Below, piece after piece: positions 54,391 to 62,942 of a stretch of DNA of 64,000 nucleotides. The stretch's first letter is position 1. Each line of letters starts with the position of its first letter. Origin of the DNA: Sphingobium vermicomposti (lineage in GTDB: Bacteria; Pseudomonadota; Alphaproteobacteria; Sphingomonadales; Sphingomonadaceae); NCBI RefSeq assembly GCF_011762025.1, contig NZ_JAASQR010000004.1, forward strand, positions 186,001-250,000. The letters run 5' to 3'. The notes below the pieces were generated by a model. It was not told the origin of the DNA. It made no database searches and saw nothing but the letters and a program-made list of their open reading frames with translations. A program made the position numbers and the translations under genes.

Positions 54391-54417
54391 GGAACCGACC
54401 GGAAGCGAGTCGGTTCC
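54391..54417 (+). promoter_or_regulatory. Palindromic bidirectional EcfG-type promoter (gcd / ctaG)
   Basis: GGAACCGAC and GTCGGTTCC flank 9 bases, a perfect 9-bp dyad. As at 52340 the core is GGAACC-N15-GGTTCC and gives GGAAC-N17-GTT on both strands. Plus-strand RNA would start about 54423, some 20 bases before the gcd ATG at 54442. Minus-strand RNA would start about 54384, some 28 bases before the ctaG ATG. Its position also argues against the upstream gcd start at 54376. Confidence 0.65.
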
Positions 54418-54441
54418 CTTGTGAGAGAGAGGGCAAGCCGC

Positions 54442-56847
54442 ATGCAAGATGAGACCGCAGCCCCTAGCCACCGTCATGCCATTCCGGTCCTTCTCGTCGG
54501 GGGATTGCTGGCCCTGATTGGCGTCGTGCTGATTATCGGCGGCATATGGCTCGCCGCAATCGGTGGCTCGATTTATTATTTGTTGGCGGGCTTCGGTCTC
54601 GCGGCCTCGGGCGTGCTGCTCGCCCGCGGCAGGTCGCTTGGCGCATGGCTCTATGTCGCGATCTGGCTGCTGACGATCATCTGGGCTCTGTGGGAAGTCG
54701 GCCTTAACGGCTGGGCGCTGATCCCTCGGGTGGTCGGCCCGAGCGTGTTGCTCGTCCTGGTTCTGCTCATTCTGCCAATCGTCGAGGGGTGGCGCTGGCG
54801 CACCGCGCTGGGCGCGTCCGCCGCCTTTGTCCTGCTGCTGGTCATCAGCGGCTTTGTCATTTCGCGAGTTAACCAGCCCCACATCGGCACGCTTCCTGGC
54901 GTGATTGCCTCGACGGTCGCGGACCCCTCGCTCCTGAAGCCGGGCACCGACTGGCCAGCTTATGGCGGAAGCCACGCTTCGCAACGCTATTCGCCGTTGC
55001 GTCAGATCACGCCGGAAAACGTGTCCCGACTGGAGCGTGCATGGCTCTACAACACCGGGGATATGCCCAAGGGCGACCCCAAGGACAGCAAGTACGGTGC
55101 CGAGACGACCCCGCTCAAGGTCGGAAACACATTGTACCTGTGTTCCGCGATGAATGTCCTGATCGCGCTCGATCCGGCGACCGGCCAACAGCGCTGGCGC
55201 TTCGATCCGAAGGTTTCGGACGAGTGGATTCCCTACACCGCCGCCTGTCGCGGCGTCGCTTATTACGTGACGCCCGGTGCCGCAGCCGAAAGCGAATGCG
55301 CGGCGCGGATCATCGAAGGCACGCTCGACGGTCGCCTCATCGCAGTCGACGCGCGGACCGGTCGGCCCTGCTCGGGCTTCGGCACCAATGGCCAGGTCGA
55401 TATCAAGCGCGGCATGGGCGAAGTCTATCCGGGCATGGTCTCGATAACGTCGCCACCAACGATCGTGCAGGGCGTAGTCGTCACCGGGCATCAGGTACTC
55501 GACGGCCAGAAGCGCAGCGCGCCCTCGGGCGTGCTCCAGGGTTTCGACGCAGTCACCGGCGCTAAACGTTGGGCTTGGGACATGGTCCATCCCGAATGGA
55601 CCGGCGATCCGCCAAAGGGCCAGGAATATGCCCGCGGCACCCCCAATATGTGGACGATCGCCAGCGGCGACGAGGCGCTGGGCCTGGTCTATATGCCGAT
55701 GGGCAATTCCGCGGTCGATTACTGGAGCGGCAGCCGCCGCCCGGAGGAGAAGGCCTTCAGCACCTCGCTGGTTGCTCTTGACGTCAACACGGGTAGACCG
55801 CGTTGGAAATTCCAGACAGTTCGCAACGACGTGTGGGACTATGATCTTGGCGCTCAGGCAACGCTGGTCGATTTCCCATCGGGCGGCGGCACGGTCCCCG
55901 CGCTGATCCTGCCGAGCAAGCAGGGCGACATATATGTGCTCGACCGGCGTACCGGGCAGCCCTTGTTCCCCGTCCAGAACCGGCGGGTGCCGCGCACGGG
56001 AGTGGAGCCCGAGCAACGCAGCCCGACCCAGCCTTTTTCAAGCTATCACACGCTCGCCAGGGAGGATCTGACCGAACGCGACATGTGGGGCATGTCACCG
56101 ATCGACCAGATGATCTGCCGCATCCAGTTCCGCAAGGCCGAATATCGGGGCATATATACACCGCCAACGGCGGACCGGCGCTTTATCCAATATCCCGGAT
56201 ATAATGGCGGAACCGACTGGGGCGGCATTGCGGTCGACCCCGTTCGCGGCGTCATCGTCGCCAACTATAATGACATGCCCAACTATAACCGCCTGATCCC
56301 CCGCGAACAGGCAAACGACAAGAAGGCGTTCCCCCGCGGCGATCCGCGCGGCGGCAGCATGGGCGGCGGGCATGGCTCGCTCGATCCGCAAGCCGGCGCA
56401 CCCTATGCGATCTCGGTCAACCCCGGCTGGCGGCTGCCGCTTACGGGACTACTGTGCAAACAGCCCCCCTATGGCGGCATCCGCGCGATCGACATGCGCA
56501 CCGGCCGGACCGTCTGGGACCGCGCGTTCGGCACCGCGCGCAAGAACGGGCCGTGGGGCATCCCCTCTATGCTGCCGGTGACGATTGGCACGCCGAACAA
56601 CGGCGGCGCGGTCATCACTGCGGGCGGCGTGTTGTTCATCGCTGCGGCAACCGACGACCTGATACGCGCGATCGACCTGCGGACCGGCAAAACGATCTGG
56701 CAGGATGTCCTGCCAGCCGGCGGCCAAGCCTCGCCTATGACCTATGAAGTGAACGGCAAGCAATATCTGGTCATCATGGCTGGCGGGCACCACTTCATGG
56801 AGACGTCAATTGGGGACGAGGTAATTGCCTATGCGCTCCCCGACTAA
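54442..56847 (+). CDS. gcd: Membrane-bound PQQ-dependent dehydrogenase, glucose/quinate type
   Basis: An 801-residue enzyme of normal family length. About five membrane helices (residues 10-135) precede an eight-bladed periplasmic PQQ propeller beginning at DWPAYGGSHASQRYSPL. Tryptophan-docking repeats (ATGQQRWRFDP, TGKTIWQDV) and the end block GQASPMTYEVNGKQYLVIMAGGHHFM are typical. It oxidises glucose (or quinate/shikimate) in the periplasm and feeds ubiquinone. I start at ATG 54442, after GAGAGAGGG, because a promoter dyad covers the region right after an upstream ATG at 54376. PQQ synthesis genes are not in this window. Confidence 0.93.
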   Translation: MQDETAAPSHRHAIPVLLVGGLLALIGVVLIIGGIWLAAIGGSIYYLLAGFGLAASGVLLARGRSLGAWLYVAIWLLTIIWALWEVGLNGWALIPRVVGPSVLLVLVLLILPIVEGWRWRTALGASAAFVLLLVISGFVISRVNQPHIGTLPGVIASTVADPSLLKPGTDWPAYGGSHASQRYSPLRQITPENVSRLERAWLYNTGDMPKGDPKDSKYGAETTPLKVGNTLYLCSAMNVLIALDPATGQQRWRFDPKVSDEWIPYTAACRGVAYYVTPGAAAESECAARIIEGTLDGRLIAVDARTGRPCSGFGTNGQVDIKRGMGEVYPGMVSITSPPTIVQGVVVTGHQVLDGQKRSAPSGVLQGFDAVTGAKRWAWDMVHPEWTGDPPKGQEYARGTPNMWTIASGDEALGLVYMPMGNSAVDYWSGSRRPEEKAFSTSLVALDVNTGRPRWKFQTVRNDVWDYDLGAQATLVDFPSGGGTVPALILPSKQGDIYVLDRRTGQPLFPVQNRRVPRTGVEPEQRSPTQPFSSYHTLAREDLTERDMWGMSPIDQMICRIQFRKAEYRGIYTPPTADRRFIQYPGYNGGTDWGGIAVDPVRGVIVANYNDMPNYNRLIPREQANDKKAFPRGDPRGGSMGGGHGSLDPQAGAPYAISVNPGWRLPLTGLLCKQPPYGGIRAIDMRTGRTVWDRAFGTARKNGPWGIPSMLPVTIGTPNNGGAVITAGGVLFIAAATDDLIRAIDLRTGKTIWQDVLPAGGQASPMTYEVNGKQYLVIMAGGHHFMETSIGDEVIAYALPD

Positions 56848-56889
56848 GCGGAGATCGCTGCGCTTCGGGAAGGAGTACGCCAGATTGGT

Positions 56890-57141
56890 ATGCCGCCACG
56901 CTGCCACGCTGCCGCGCTGCTGATCGCAGCGGCGCTGCCCGTAGCGATGCAAGCGTCCGCGCAGAAAGCGGTCCCCGCGCCGGCCCCGGCGGCGGAGGTG
57001 CCATCGGCGGCGATCGCCGCCGAAACCGCGGCAGGGATTGCCGCCCTCCAAAGTCGCTTTTCTTGCCTGGCATGCGTGGCGGGACGTGGAGCAGGGGACC
57101 TGGCCTGCAGGTTACCCGGAAGGTGGAAAGGTGGCCTATGA
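56890..57141 (+). pseudogene. Secreted-protein 5' remnant joined to nadE debris
   Basis: The frame begins with a good signal peptide ([18 protein letters not shown]) and an Ala/Pro-rich linker, then after about residue 56 runs out of frame into the nadE fragment and stops. The first 55 codons are therefore probably the stump of a periplasmic protein gene cut at about 57050. It follows gcd by 40 bp. The family is not recognisable. Confidence 0.35.
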
Positions 57142-57349
57142 CCTGCCAACCATCCGGCACTGGCTGGACAATTTCCTCTATCGCTTTTTCACCATCAGCC
57201 AGTTCAAGCGTTCGGCCTTGCCCAATGGTCCAAAAATATCGTCCGGCGGCGCGTCGTCGCCGCGCGGCGACTGGCGAGCGCCTTCGGACGGGACGGCGGA
57301 CGTGTGGCGGGACGAACTTGCCGCCGCATTAGGGCCAGCGCGCCACTGA
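57038..57349 (+). pseudogene. nadE: 3' fragment of glutamine-dependent NAD+ synthetase
   Basis: About 100 codons match the extreme C-terminus of the long (about 680-residue) glutamine-hydrolysing NAD synthetase. [37 protein letters not shown] and [17 protein letters not shown] are its most conserved tail blocks. The amidase and most of the synthetase domain are absent, and the frame opens only with a TTG at 57038. It is a deletion or recombination scar, not a functional enzyme; an intact nadE must exist elsewhere. Confidence 0.85.
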
Positions 57350-57439
57350 TTGCGGGACGGTGGTCGGACCGGGTCCAGAGCCATGACCCTTAACTATGTT
57401 ATTCCCGGTCCATTTTCCGGCCGGCTCGTCTAAAATCAA

Positions 57440-57465
57440 GGAACGGTCGCGGTTGCCCGCCGGTT
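57440..57465 (+). promoter_or_regulatory. EcfG-type promoter candidate
   Basis: GGAAC-N18-GTT lies 29 bp before the SRPBCC gene start, on the same strand. It is the only obvious promoter for the four-gene operon that follows and matches the general-stress consensus of alphaproteobacteria. Confidence 0.55.
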
Positions 57466-57493
57466 AAAGCCTCATCACTTCAGGAGGCATGAT

Positions 57494-58081
57494 ATGGGCG
57501 ATACGCAAACGTCGCAGCGCAGTGACGATGCCCCCCTTTCGACCAGCAAGGATGACCGCAGAGAGCAGGTGCGCGCTGCGCTGGTCGATCCAAAGGGGGA
57601 TACGCTGGTCGGCAAGACCGTGACGATCAACCGGCCCAGGGCTGAGCTTTACGCTTTCTGGCGCGACTTCACCAACCTGCCGCAGTTCATGGAGAATGTG
57701 GTCTCCGTCGAGCCAGTGGGCGAAGGACGGACGCACTGGACGGTAAAGGCGCCAGCGGGAAAAACCGTGGAATGGACCTCCGCCGTGACGGAGGATCAGC
57801 CGGACCAGAGCATCGCCTGGGCATCGGAAGAGGGCGCCGATGTCGCCAATAGCGGCCGCGTCGAATTCCGCGATGCCCCCGGTGGGCGCGGGACGTGGGT
57901 CAGCGTGACGATCCTCTACGACCCGCCGGGCGGCGTCATCGGCAAGGTGATCGCTAAGATGTTCCAGCGCGAACCCGCCATTCAGGCTCGCCGCGATCTT
58001 CGCCGGTTCAAGCAGCTGATGGAAACCGGCGAAATCGCGACTTCGGCGTTTACCCGCCAACAACATGAGGAGGAAATGTGA
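57494..58081 (+). CDS. SRPBCC / cyclase-dehydrase-like protein
   Basis: A 195-residue protein. After a polar 40-residue leader comes the SRPBCC fold typical of the polyketide-cyclase/COQ10 family: [27 protein letters not shown], then [15 protein letters not shown] and [20 protein letters not shown] precedes the ATG. Such proteins bind hydrophobic ligands; this subgroup is common beside stress-induced dehydrogenases. Its stop shares one base with the next ATG (TGATG), so the products are translationally coupled. Confidence 0.87.
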   Translation: MGDTQTSQRSDDAPLSTSKDDRREQVRAALVDPKGDTLVGKTVTINRPRAELYAFWRDFTNLPQFMENVVSVEPVGEGRTHWTVKAPAGKTVEWTSAVTEDQPDQSIAWASEEGADVANSGRVEFRDAPGGRGTWVSVTILYDPPGGVIGKVIAKMFQREPAIQARRDLRRFKQLMETGEIATSAFTRQQHEEEM

Positions 58082-59295
58082 TGCGGGCTTTGACCTGGCA
58101 CGGCAAACATGATGTTCGCGTGGATTCAGTTCCCGACCCGGAAATCATCAATCCTCGCGATGCCATCATCCGCATCACATCGACGGCGATCTGCGGGTCT
58201 GACCTTCACCTTTATGACGGCTATATTCCATCGATGAAGGCGGGGGACATATTGGGCCACGAATTCATGGGCGAAGTCGTCGAGACCGGAGCGGGATCGA
58301 CACTGAAAAAGGGAATGCGGGTGGTCGTGCCGTTCACCATTTCCTGCGGCAGCTGCTTTCATTGCAGCAAGCATCAATATTCCGCCTGCGACAACGAACT
58401 GCCCGCCGACAATCAGGACATAGCCCAGCCCATTTATGGCCAACCCATGGCGGGCCTGTTCGGCTACAGCCATATGACCGGCGGCTATGCCGGGGGACAG
58501 GCCGAATATGTGCGCGTTCCCTTTTCCGACGTTGGTCCCATCGTCATTCCCGATGGCGTTGATGACGACAAAGTCCTGTTCCTGTCGGACATCCTGCCCA
58601 CCGGCTGGATGGCGGCGGAAAATGCGCAGATCGAACCGGGCGACACGGTCGCGGTGTGGGGCTGCGGCCCGGTCGGGCTATTCGCCGTCCAGTCCGCTTT
58701 CCTGATGGGGGCCGAACGGGTCATTGCCATCGATCACTTCCCGCACCGGTTGGAGCTTGCGGCACGCTTTGGCGCGGAGACGATCAATTATGAGCAGACG
58801 AAAACATATGACGCACTGATGGAAATGACCGGAGGCATCGGTCCTGACGCCTGCATCGACGCGGTCGGGCTGGAGGCGCATGGCTTCTTTGCCGACAATG
58901 TCTGGGACCAGATCAAGGTGTCGACCTTCCTCGGTACGGATCGCGCGCATTCCATCCGTCAGGCGATCGTCGCCTGCCGCAAGGGCGGACGCATTTCGAT
59001 GCCTGCCGTCTATGGCGGCTTCGTCGACAAGTTTCCGCTGGGCGCGCTCATGGAAAAGGGACTGACCCTCAAGACCGGCCAGACGCATGTGCAGCATTAT
59101 CTGCCCGCTCTGTTGAACGCGGTCATGGAGGACAAGATCGATACGACCTTCCTCATCAGCCATCGCATGCCGCTGGAAGATGCAGCGGAAGGATACCGCC
59201 TGTTTCACGACCATCAGAATGAAGTGACCAAGGTCGTGCTGAAACCGGGCATGGACCGCAGTCCCAATGAGGAGAGCCGCCATGGCATCCAGTAA
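58081..59295 (+). CDS. Zinc-dependent alcohol dehydrogenase (glutathione-independent formaldehyde dehydrogenase-like)
   Basis: A 404-residue MDR enzyme. The catalytic zinc site has Cys in AICGSDLH (about 37) and His-Glu in GHEFMG (about 59-60). The structural zinc site is [15 protein letters not shown]. The NAD motif GCGPVGLF is near 189. The long C-terminal half and the [10 protein letters not shown] wording match the FdhA-like subgroup. AGGAGG gives the start at 58081. It probably detoxifies an aldehyde or alcohol under stress, together with the SRPBCC and SDR proteins of the operon. It overlaps the SDR gene by 14 bp. Confidence 0.9.
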   Translation: MRALTWHGKHDVRVDSVPDPEIINPRDAIIRITSTAICGSDLHLYDGYIPSMKAGDILGHEFMGEVVETGAGSTLKKGMRVVVPFTISCGSCFHCSKHQYSACDNELPADNQDIAQPIYGQPMAGLFGYSHMTGGYAGGQAEYVRVPFSDVGPIVIPDGVDDDKVLFLSDILPTGWMAAENAQIEPGDTVAVWGCGPVGLFAVQSAFLMGAERVIAIDHFPHRLELAARFGAETINYEQTKTYDALMEMTGGIGPDACIDAVGLEAHGFFADNVWDQIKVSTFLGTDRAHSIRQAIVACRKGGRISMPAVYGGFVDKFPLGALMEKGLTLKTGQTHVQHYLPALLNAVMEDKIDTTFLISHRMPLEDAAEGYRLFHDHQNEVTKVVLKPGMDRSPNEESRHGIQ

Positions 59296-60079
59296 ATTCG
59301 CCATCATCACCGGCGCGTCGACCGGCATCGGCTTCGAACTCGCCCATCTGGCCGCGCGAGATGGCTATGACCTGTTGGTCGTCGCCGACGAGCCCCTGAT
59401 CGAAGCTTCCGCCACCGATTTCCGGCGCCACGGGGTGATGGTCGACGCGTTGGAGGCTGATCTGGCCACGGTGGAGGGCGTTGAAAAACTGCTCGACGCC
59501 GCGAACGGGCGCACGGTCGATCTGCTGTGCGCCAATGCCGGGCGCGGGCTGGGCCACGGCTTTCTCGAACAGGATGTCGAGGATTGGCGCCGGGTGATCG
59601 ACACGAACATCACCGGCACCCTCTATCTGTTGCAAAAAGTGCTGCAACCGATGGTCGCCCGCAATGATGGCAAGATATTGGTCACCGGATCGATCGCGGG
59701 CTTCATGCCCGGTTCCTTCCAGGCGGTCTATAACGGGACCAAAGCCTTCATCGACAGTTTTGTCGACGCTGTACGGAATGAGATCAAGGACGCCGAAGGG
59801 GTCACGATCACCAACCTGATGCCAGGTCCGACCGAAACGGAATTTTTCGACAGGGCCGACATGCTCGATACCAAGGTCGGATCGGATGAGAAGGACGACC
59901 CCGCCAAGGTCGCGCAGGACGGCTGGGACGCGATGAAAGCGGGCAAGGCGCATATCGTTTCGGGCTGGAAGAACAAGGTTCAGGCCGCCGCCGCGCATGT
60001 GGTGCCGGCGTCCATCCTGGCGGATCAACATCGCAACATGGCCGAACCCGGCACCGCGAAGGAGAATGACGATGGGTGA
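59282..60079 (+). CDS. Short-chain dehydrogenase/reductase
   Basis: A 265-residue SDR. The cofactor motif GASTGIG is at about 10-16, NAG is in CANAGRG, the catalytic Ser is in VTGSIAG and YxxxK is YNGTK (about 153-157). The ATG at 59282 has AGGAG upstream and lies inside the ADH end. The polar C-terminal extension (about 225-265) is longer than usual. It should reduce or oxidise a small carbonyl compound; specificity is unknown. Confidence 0.9.
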   Translation: MASSKFAIITGASTGIGFELAHLAARDGYDLLVVADEPLIEASATDFRRHGVMVDALEADLATVEGVEKLLDAANGRTVDLLCANAGRGLGHGFLEQDVEDWRRVIDTNITGTLYLLQKVLQPMVARNDGKILVTGSIAGFMPGSFQAVYNGTKAFIDSFVDAVRNEIKDAEGVTITNLMPGPTETEFFDRADMLDTKVGSDEKDDPAKVAQDGWDAMKAGKAHIVSGWKNKVQAAAAHVVPASILADQHRNMAEPGTAKENDDG

Positions 60080-60275
60080 CCGCGAAGGTGACCATCAGCC
60101 AGATAATGCCCAAACGCCGCGTGGCCCGTTGGGGGACACGCTGCCCGGCCGCGAAAAGGAAGATCCCCGTACCGTCGGCGGGCAGGAGCCTGAAGATGTC
60201 GAGGACCGCCCCAATGTCGGCACGGTGAGGCCCGAGGATTATCCCGAAAAAGACCGCGACGATTCGCAACCTTGA
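60072..60275 (+). CDS. Small hydrophilic protein
   Basis: A 67-residue protein, highly charged and rich in Asp, Glu, Pro and Gly (for example GREKEDPRTVGGQEPEDVED), without hydrophobic segments or Cys. It overlaps the SDR stop by 8 bp and has GGAG upstream, so it is translated from the same operon. Composition resembles disordered stress-protective proteins. No named family is recognised. Confidence 0.7.
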   Translation: MGDREGDHQPDNAQTPRGPLGDTLPGREKEDPRTVGGQEPEDVEDRPNVGTVRPEDYPEKDRDDSQP

Positions 60276-60306
60276 AAAGCGCGCCCAGACGACATCAGCT
60301 TCACGC

Positions 60307-61092
60307 CTAGGGCCGAAGCGCGAACTGGATGGAGACGGTTGCGCCGAGCATCACCTCGCCGGGCGCCACTGGACTTGGCGGCGGCGGCGGCGCGGGCGGC
60401 GCCCCTGCCATGCGGCCCGTGACAATGATCGGCTGGGGATAATAACCGCCGCCCTCGCTGATCGACAGGATGCGGGAAATGCGTAACCCAGCCGCCCGCG
60501 CGTAAAGCTCGGCGCGAGACCGGGCCTCGCGCACCGCCTCCGTCCGCGCTTCGTCGAGTACGGCCTTGGGCTCGTCCAGCGTGAAGGACGGACCGTCTAC
60601 CTGATTGGCGCCAGCCTGAACCAGCGTGTCGATGATCCGCCCCATTTCACCCAGCTTGCGGACGCGCACCTGCACATTGTTGCGCGCCTCATAGCCGATG
60701 ATCCGGGGCGTCTGGGGCTGCACTGGCGCGACATAGGGCTCGCGCGTCATTCTTGCCCGGATCTGGGCCTCCTGTTCCGGATTGGAATATTGCGGCTGCA
60801 GGGAAAGCGCCGATGTCTGGATATCGCGATCCGCAATGCTGGCACGTTTCAGGGCTTTGACCACTTCATCCATCCGCGTTGCGTTGGCACCGAGCGCGTC
60901 ACCGCCCGTCTTGCCCTGGGTAACGACGCCAGCTGAGAAGACGGCCACATCCGGCACTCGGCGGCTCTGCCCTTCTCCGCTCACCACCAGTAAGGTTTCC
61001 TCAGGGGCGAGCATCGGGTTTGCAGCAGGCAACTGCGCCTGCACGGCGGATGTGGCGCCCGCTGCGATCGCCAGAAAGATGCACCATTTCAT
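60307..61092 (-). CDS. SIMPL-domain (DUF541) periplasmic protein
   Basis: A 261-residue secreted protein with a signal peptide ending near residue 19 (AVQAQ). The SIMPL domain is clear: LVVSGEGQSRRVPDVAVFSAGV near the start, a central IIGYEARNNVQVRVRKL, and the C-terminal ARSRAELYARAAGL block. A Pro-rich stretch (APPAPPPPPSP) precedes the last strand. Related proteins are linked to oxidative-stress protection. It is convergent with the SRPBCC operon and has GGAGGAG upstream. Confidence 0.9.
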   Translation of the reverse strand: MKWCIFLAIAAGATSAVQAQLPAANPMLAPEETLLVVSGEGQSRRVPDVAVFSAGVVTQGKTGGDALGANATRMDEVVKALKRASIADRDIQTSALSLQPQYSNPEQEAQIRARMTREPYVAPVQPQTPRIIGYEARNNVQVRVRKLGEMGRIIDTLVQAGANQVDGPSFTLDEPKAVLDEARTEAVREARSRAELYARAAGLRISRILSISEGGGYYPQPIIVTGRMAGAPPAPPPPPSPVAPGEVMLGATVSIQFALRP

Positions 61093-61118
61093 CAGCCTCT
61101 CCTCCTTGTCGTGTCAGC

Positions 61119-61144
61119 GGAACGTCGCCCCGCTGCTCTGGTTT
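61119..61144 (+). promoter_or_regulatory. EcfG-type promoter candidate upstream of DUF1206 gene
   Basis: GGAAC-N17-GTTT on the plus strand, about 140 bp before the DUF1206 gene start, in the divergent region with the SIMPL gene. The leader would be long, about 130 bases, so the assignment is less certain than for 54391 or 57440. Confidence 0.45.
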
Positions 61145-61285
61145 CATCGAAGAAGGAACGATCTTGTTGGCACCCTCGGCTGAGGGTGGCGGAGGTGCCG
61201 GACCGGCATGCTGCCGTGCGCGTGCTTTGTGGCAATCAGCTCGGCAACTTCATCGGCGGCCCGGCGTTCGTTGTGAGGAGGCACG

Positions 61286-62107
61286 ATGAGAACCATATAC
61301 GGCAGTTCCCGACATTTGCTTACCCTGTTCGCGCGGCTGGGCTTCGCGGCACGCGGGCTGGTTTACGTTTTGATTGGTGTATTCGCAATCGACGTCGCAT
61401 TCGATGGGGGGCTGCCAAGTGACAATCAGGGCGTCCTGGGCACGCTCGCCGATGCGCCACTGGGTCGTTTTCTCCTGGGCCTTTGCGCTCTTGGCTTTGC
61501 TGGATATGCCTTTTGGCGTCTGACCGAGGCCATCCTCGACCCCGAAATGCGATCGCACGATCTCAAGGGAAAGCTGGAAAGGCTTGGCTATGCCTTGAGC
61601 GGCATTGTCCATGTCGGTCTTGCGGTAACGGCAGCGCGCTTGGCGTTGCGGAAATCCCCTGCATCCCAAGGCAGCCCTGGCGATGAAGCGGCTCAAAGCT
61701 GGTCCGCCTGTCTATTGGAGCAGCCCGCGGGTCCGTTGCTGGTGGCGCTCGTGGCCGGTGTCCTCATTGCCGTGGCGGTGGCTCAGTTCGTCAAGGCGTA
61801 TCAGGCGAATTTCGACGAACTGGACGGAGATGTTCCTGCTCCACGACAGGTTCGTTGGATCGGGCGAGCGGGATACGCGGCGCGGGCGTTGGTCTTCGCG
61901 ATGATCGCATGGTTCCTGATCAACGTGCTTCTCAACCACGATCCGCAAGAGGCAGGGGGACTAGGCGCGGCGCTCCGGGAACTGCGTGAGCAGGATCATG
62001 GTCCGTCATTTTTGCTAATTGTCGCGACCGGTCTGGCGCTGTTCGGCATCTTCAGTTTCGTGGAGGCGAGATATCGCCATCTCAAGGTCGCCACGCCGAA
62101 TTTCTGA
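61286..62107 (+). CDS. DUF1206 membrane protein
   Basis: A 273-residue inner-membrane protein with six hydrophobic segments arranged as three repeated pairs. Each repeat starts with a LARLGFAARGLVYVLIG-like element (repeats at about 15, 110 and 193), the hallmark of DUF1206. AGGAGG precedes the ATG. The function is unknown; these proteins often sit in general-stress regulons. Confidence 0.9.
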   Translation: MRTIYGSSRHLLTLFARLGFAARGLVYVLIGVFAIDVAFDGGLPSDNQGVLGTLADAPLGRFLLGLCALGFAGYAFWRLTEAILDPEMRSHDLKGKLERLGYALSGIVHVGLAVTAARLALRKSPASQGSPGDEAAQSWSACLLEQPAGPLLVALVAGVLIAVAVAQFVKAYQANFDELDGDVPAPRQVRWIGRAGYAARALVFAMIAWFLINVLLNHDPQEAGGLGAALRELREQDHGPSFLLIVATGLALFGIFSFVEARYRHLKVATPNF

Positions 62108-62290
62108 GGATTATTCACGCCGCCTGATCTACCGCGGGACCGAAATTGGACTGACGGGCTATGGGCTGGATGGAAGATGGGAGAGACGATAAGCCGAACG
62201 TCCCTGAAGCCAGTATGCCTTTCATAATCCTCGACTCCGGGAAATGCGGTCGAGGTCCTCCGGCCCGCACTTGGTTATCGTCAGCATGAT

Positions 62291-62488
62291 TCAGCTACCC
62301 GCCTGCGTATTTACCGGCGGCGCCAGAGGGTTCGGATCCGTGTCCTCGCCCTTTTCAGTGCGCTTGGCCGCATCATCATGTGCCGCCTTTTCTGTCGCGT
62401 CTGGCGAACCCCGCTCGGACGGCGGGGTATCATTGGCACCCTCTCCTGGGGCCTCGGAAGATTTCTTGATCTGATCGTCCTTCTGCAT
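62291..62488 (-). CDS. Small hydrophilic, probably disordered protein
   Basis: A 65-residue highly charged protein (MQKDDQIKKSSEAPGEG onward). A near-perfect ribosome-binding site GGAGGTGA lies just before the ATG at 62488, which decides the start and supports real translation. It contains no hydrophobic core. A degenerate EcfG-type motif lies about 25 bases further upstream. Its composition is like that of the 67-residue protein at 60072. No family assigned. Confidence 0.65.
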   Translation of the reverse strand: MQKDDQIKKSSEAPGEGANDTPPSERGSPDATEKAAHDDAAKRTEKGEDTDPNPLAPPVNTQAGS

Positions 62489-62512
62489 GTCGATCACCTC
62501 CATGCGTGCGAC

Positions 62513-62537
62513 AACGTTCGATCAGGCCGCAGTTTCC
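62513..62537 (-). promoter_or_regulatory. Degenerate EcfG-type promoter for the 65-residue protein
   Basis: On the minus strand GGAAA-N17-GTT, one mismatch from GGAAC-N17-GTT, ends 25 bases before the ATG at 62488. Spacing to the gene is right for a short leader carrying the GGAGGTGA site. Confidence 0.35.
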
Positions 62538-62538
62538 G

Positions 62539-62727
62539 TCAAGGCGACGCCTCAATCACTGCCTTCACCTGGGCATTTAGACGCCGGCAAAGTGAAAGGC
62601 CGCCCGGTTGATCCCGGACGGCTTTTCCCTTGTCAGCCGATTGGATGCGCTCAGAAGAAGCTGACACCCCCGCGGCGGAGGCCGGGCCCTTCGTTTTTAC
62701 CGTAACCGGCATGTGACTACGAGACAT
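62539..62727 (-). CDS. Small protein of unknown function
   Basis: A 62-residue protein with GGAGGTGG just before the ATG at 62727, which supports this start against the longer frame to 62874. It is Ser/Ala/Lys-rich with a C-terminal amphipathic part (LSLCRRLNAQVKAVIEASP). It lies upstream of, and on the same strand as, the 65-residue gene, about 50 bp apart. No family recognised. Confidence 0.55.
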   Translation of the reverse strand: MSRSHMPVTVKTKGPASAAGVSASSERIQSADKGKAVRDQPGGLSLCRRLNAQVKAVIEASP

Positions 62728-62942
62728 CAGACCACCTCCAGCGCCCGGTGCGGGGTATCTCCGCCCGTGTCTTGGGAAAAACCGGAGGCCGCCGCTATAT
62801 CCAATGCCGATCGTCGCGGCCTCGTCACTCCAAGACGGCCATCGGGCGAAAAGCCGACGCGCGATGGGAGTCAAGCCTGTAAGCCAAAATCCGACCTATT
62901 TGAGATTGGTTCGCAAGAAGGCATCTGCTAGGCCTCTCCACT

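Noticed and set aside
54376-54441. Upstream start of the PQQ dehydrogenase
   Set aside because: The promoter palindrome at 54391-54417 lies inside this stretch and no ribosome-binding site precedes the ATG.
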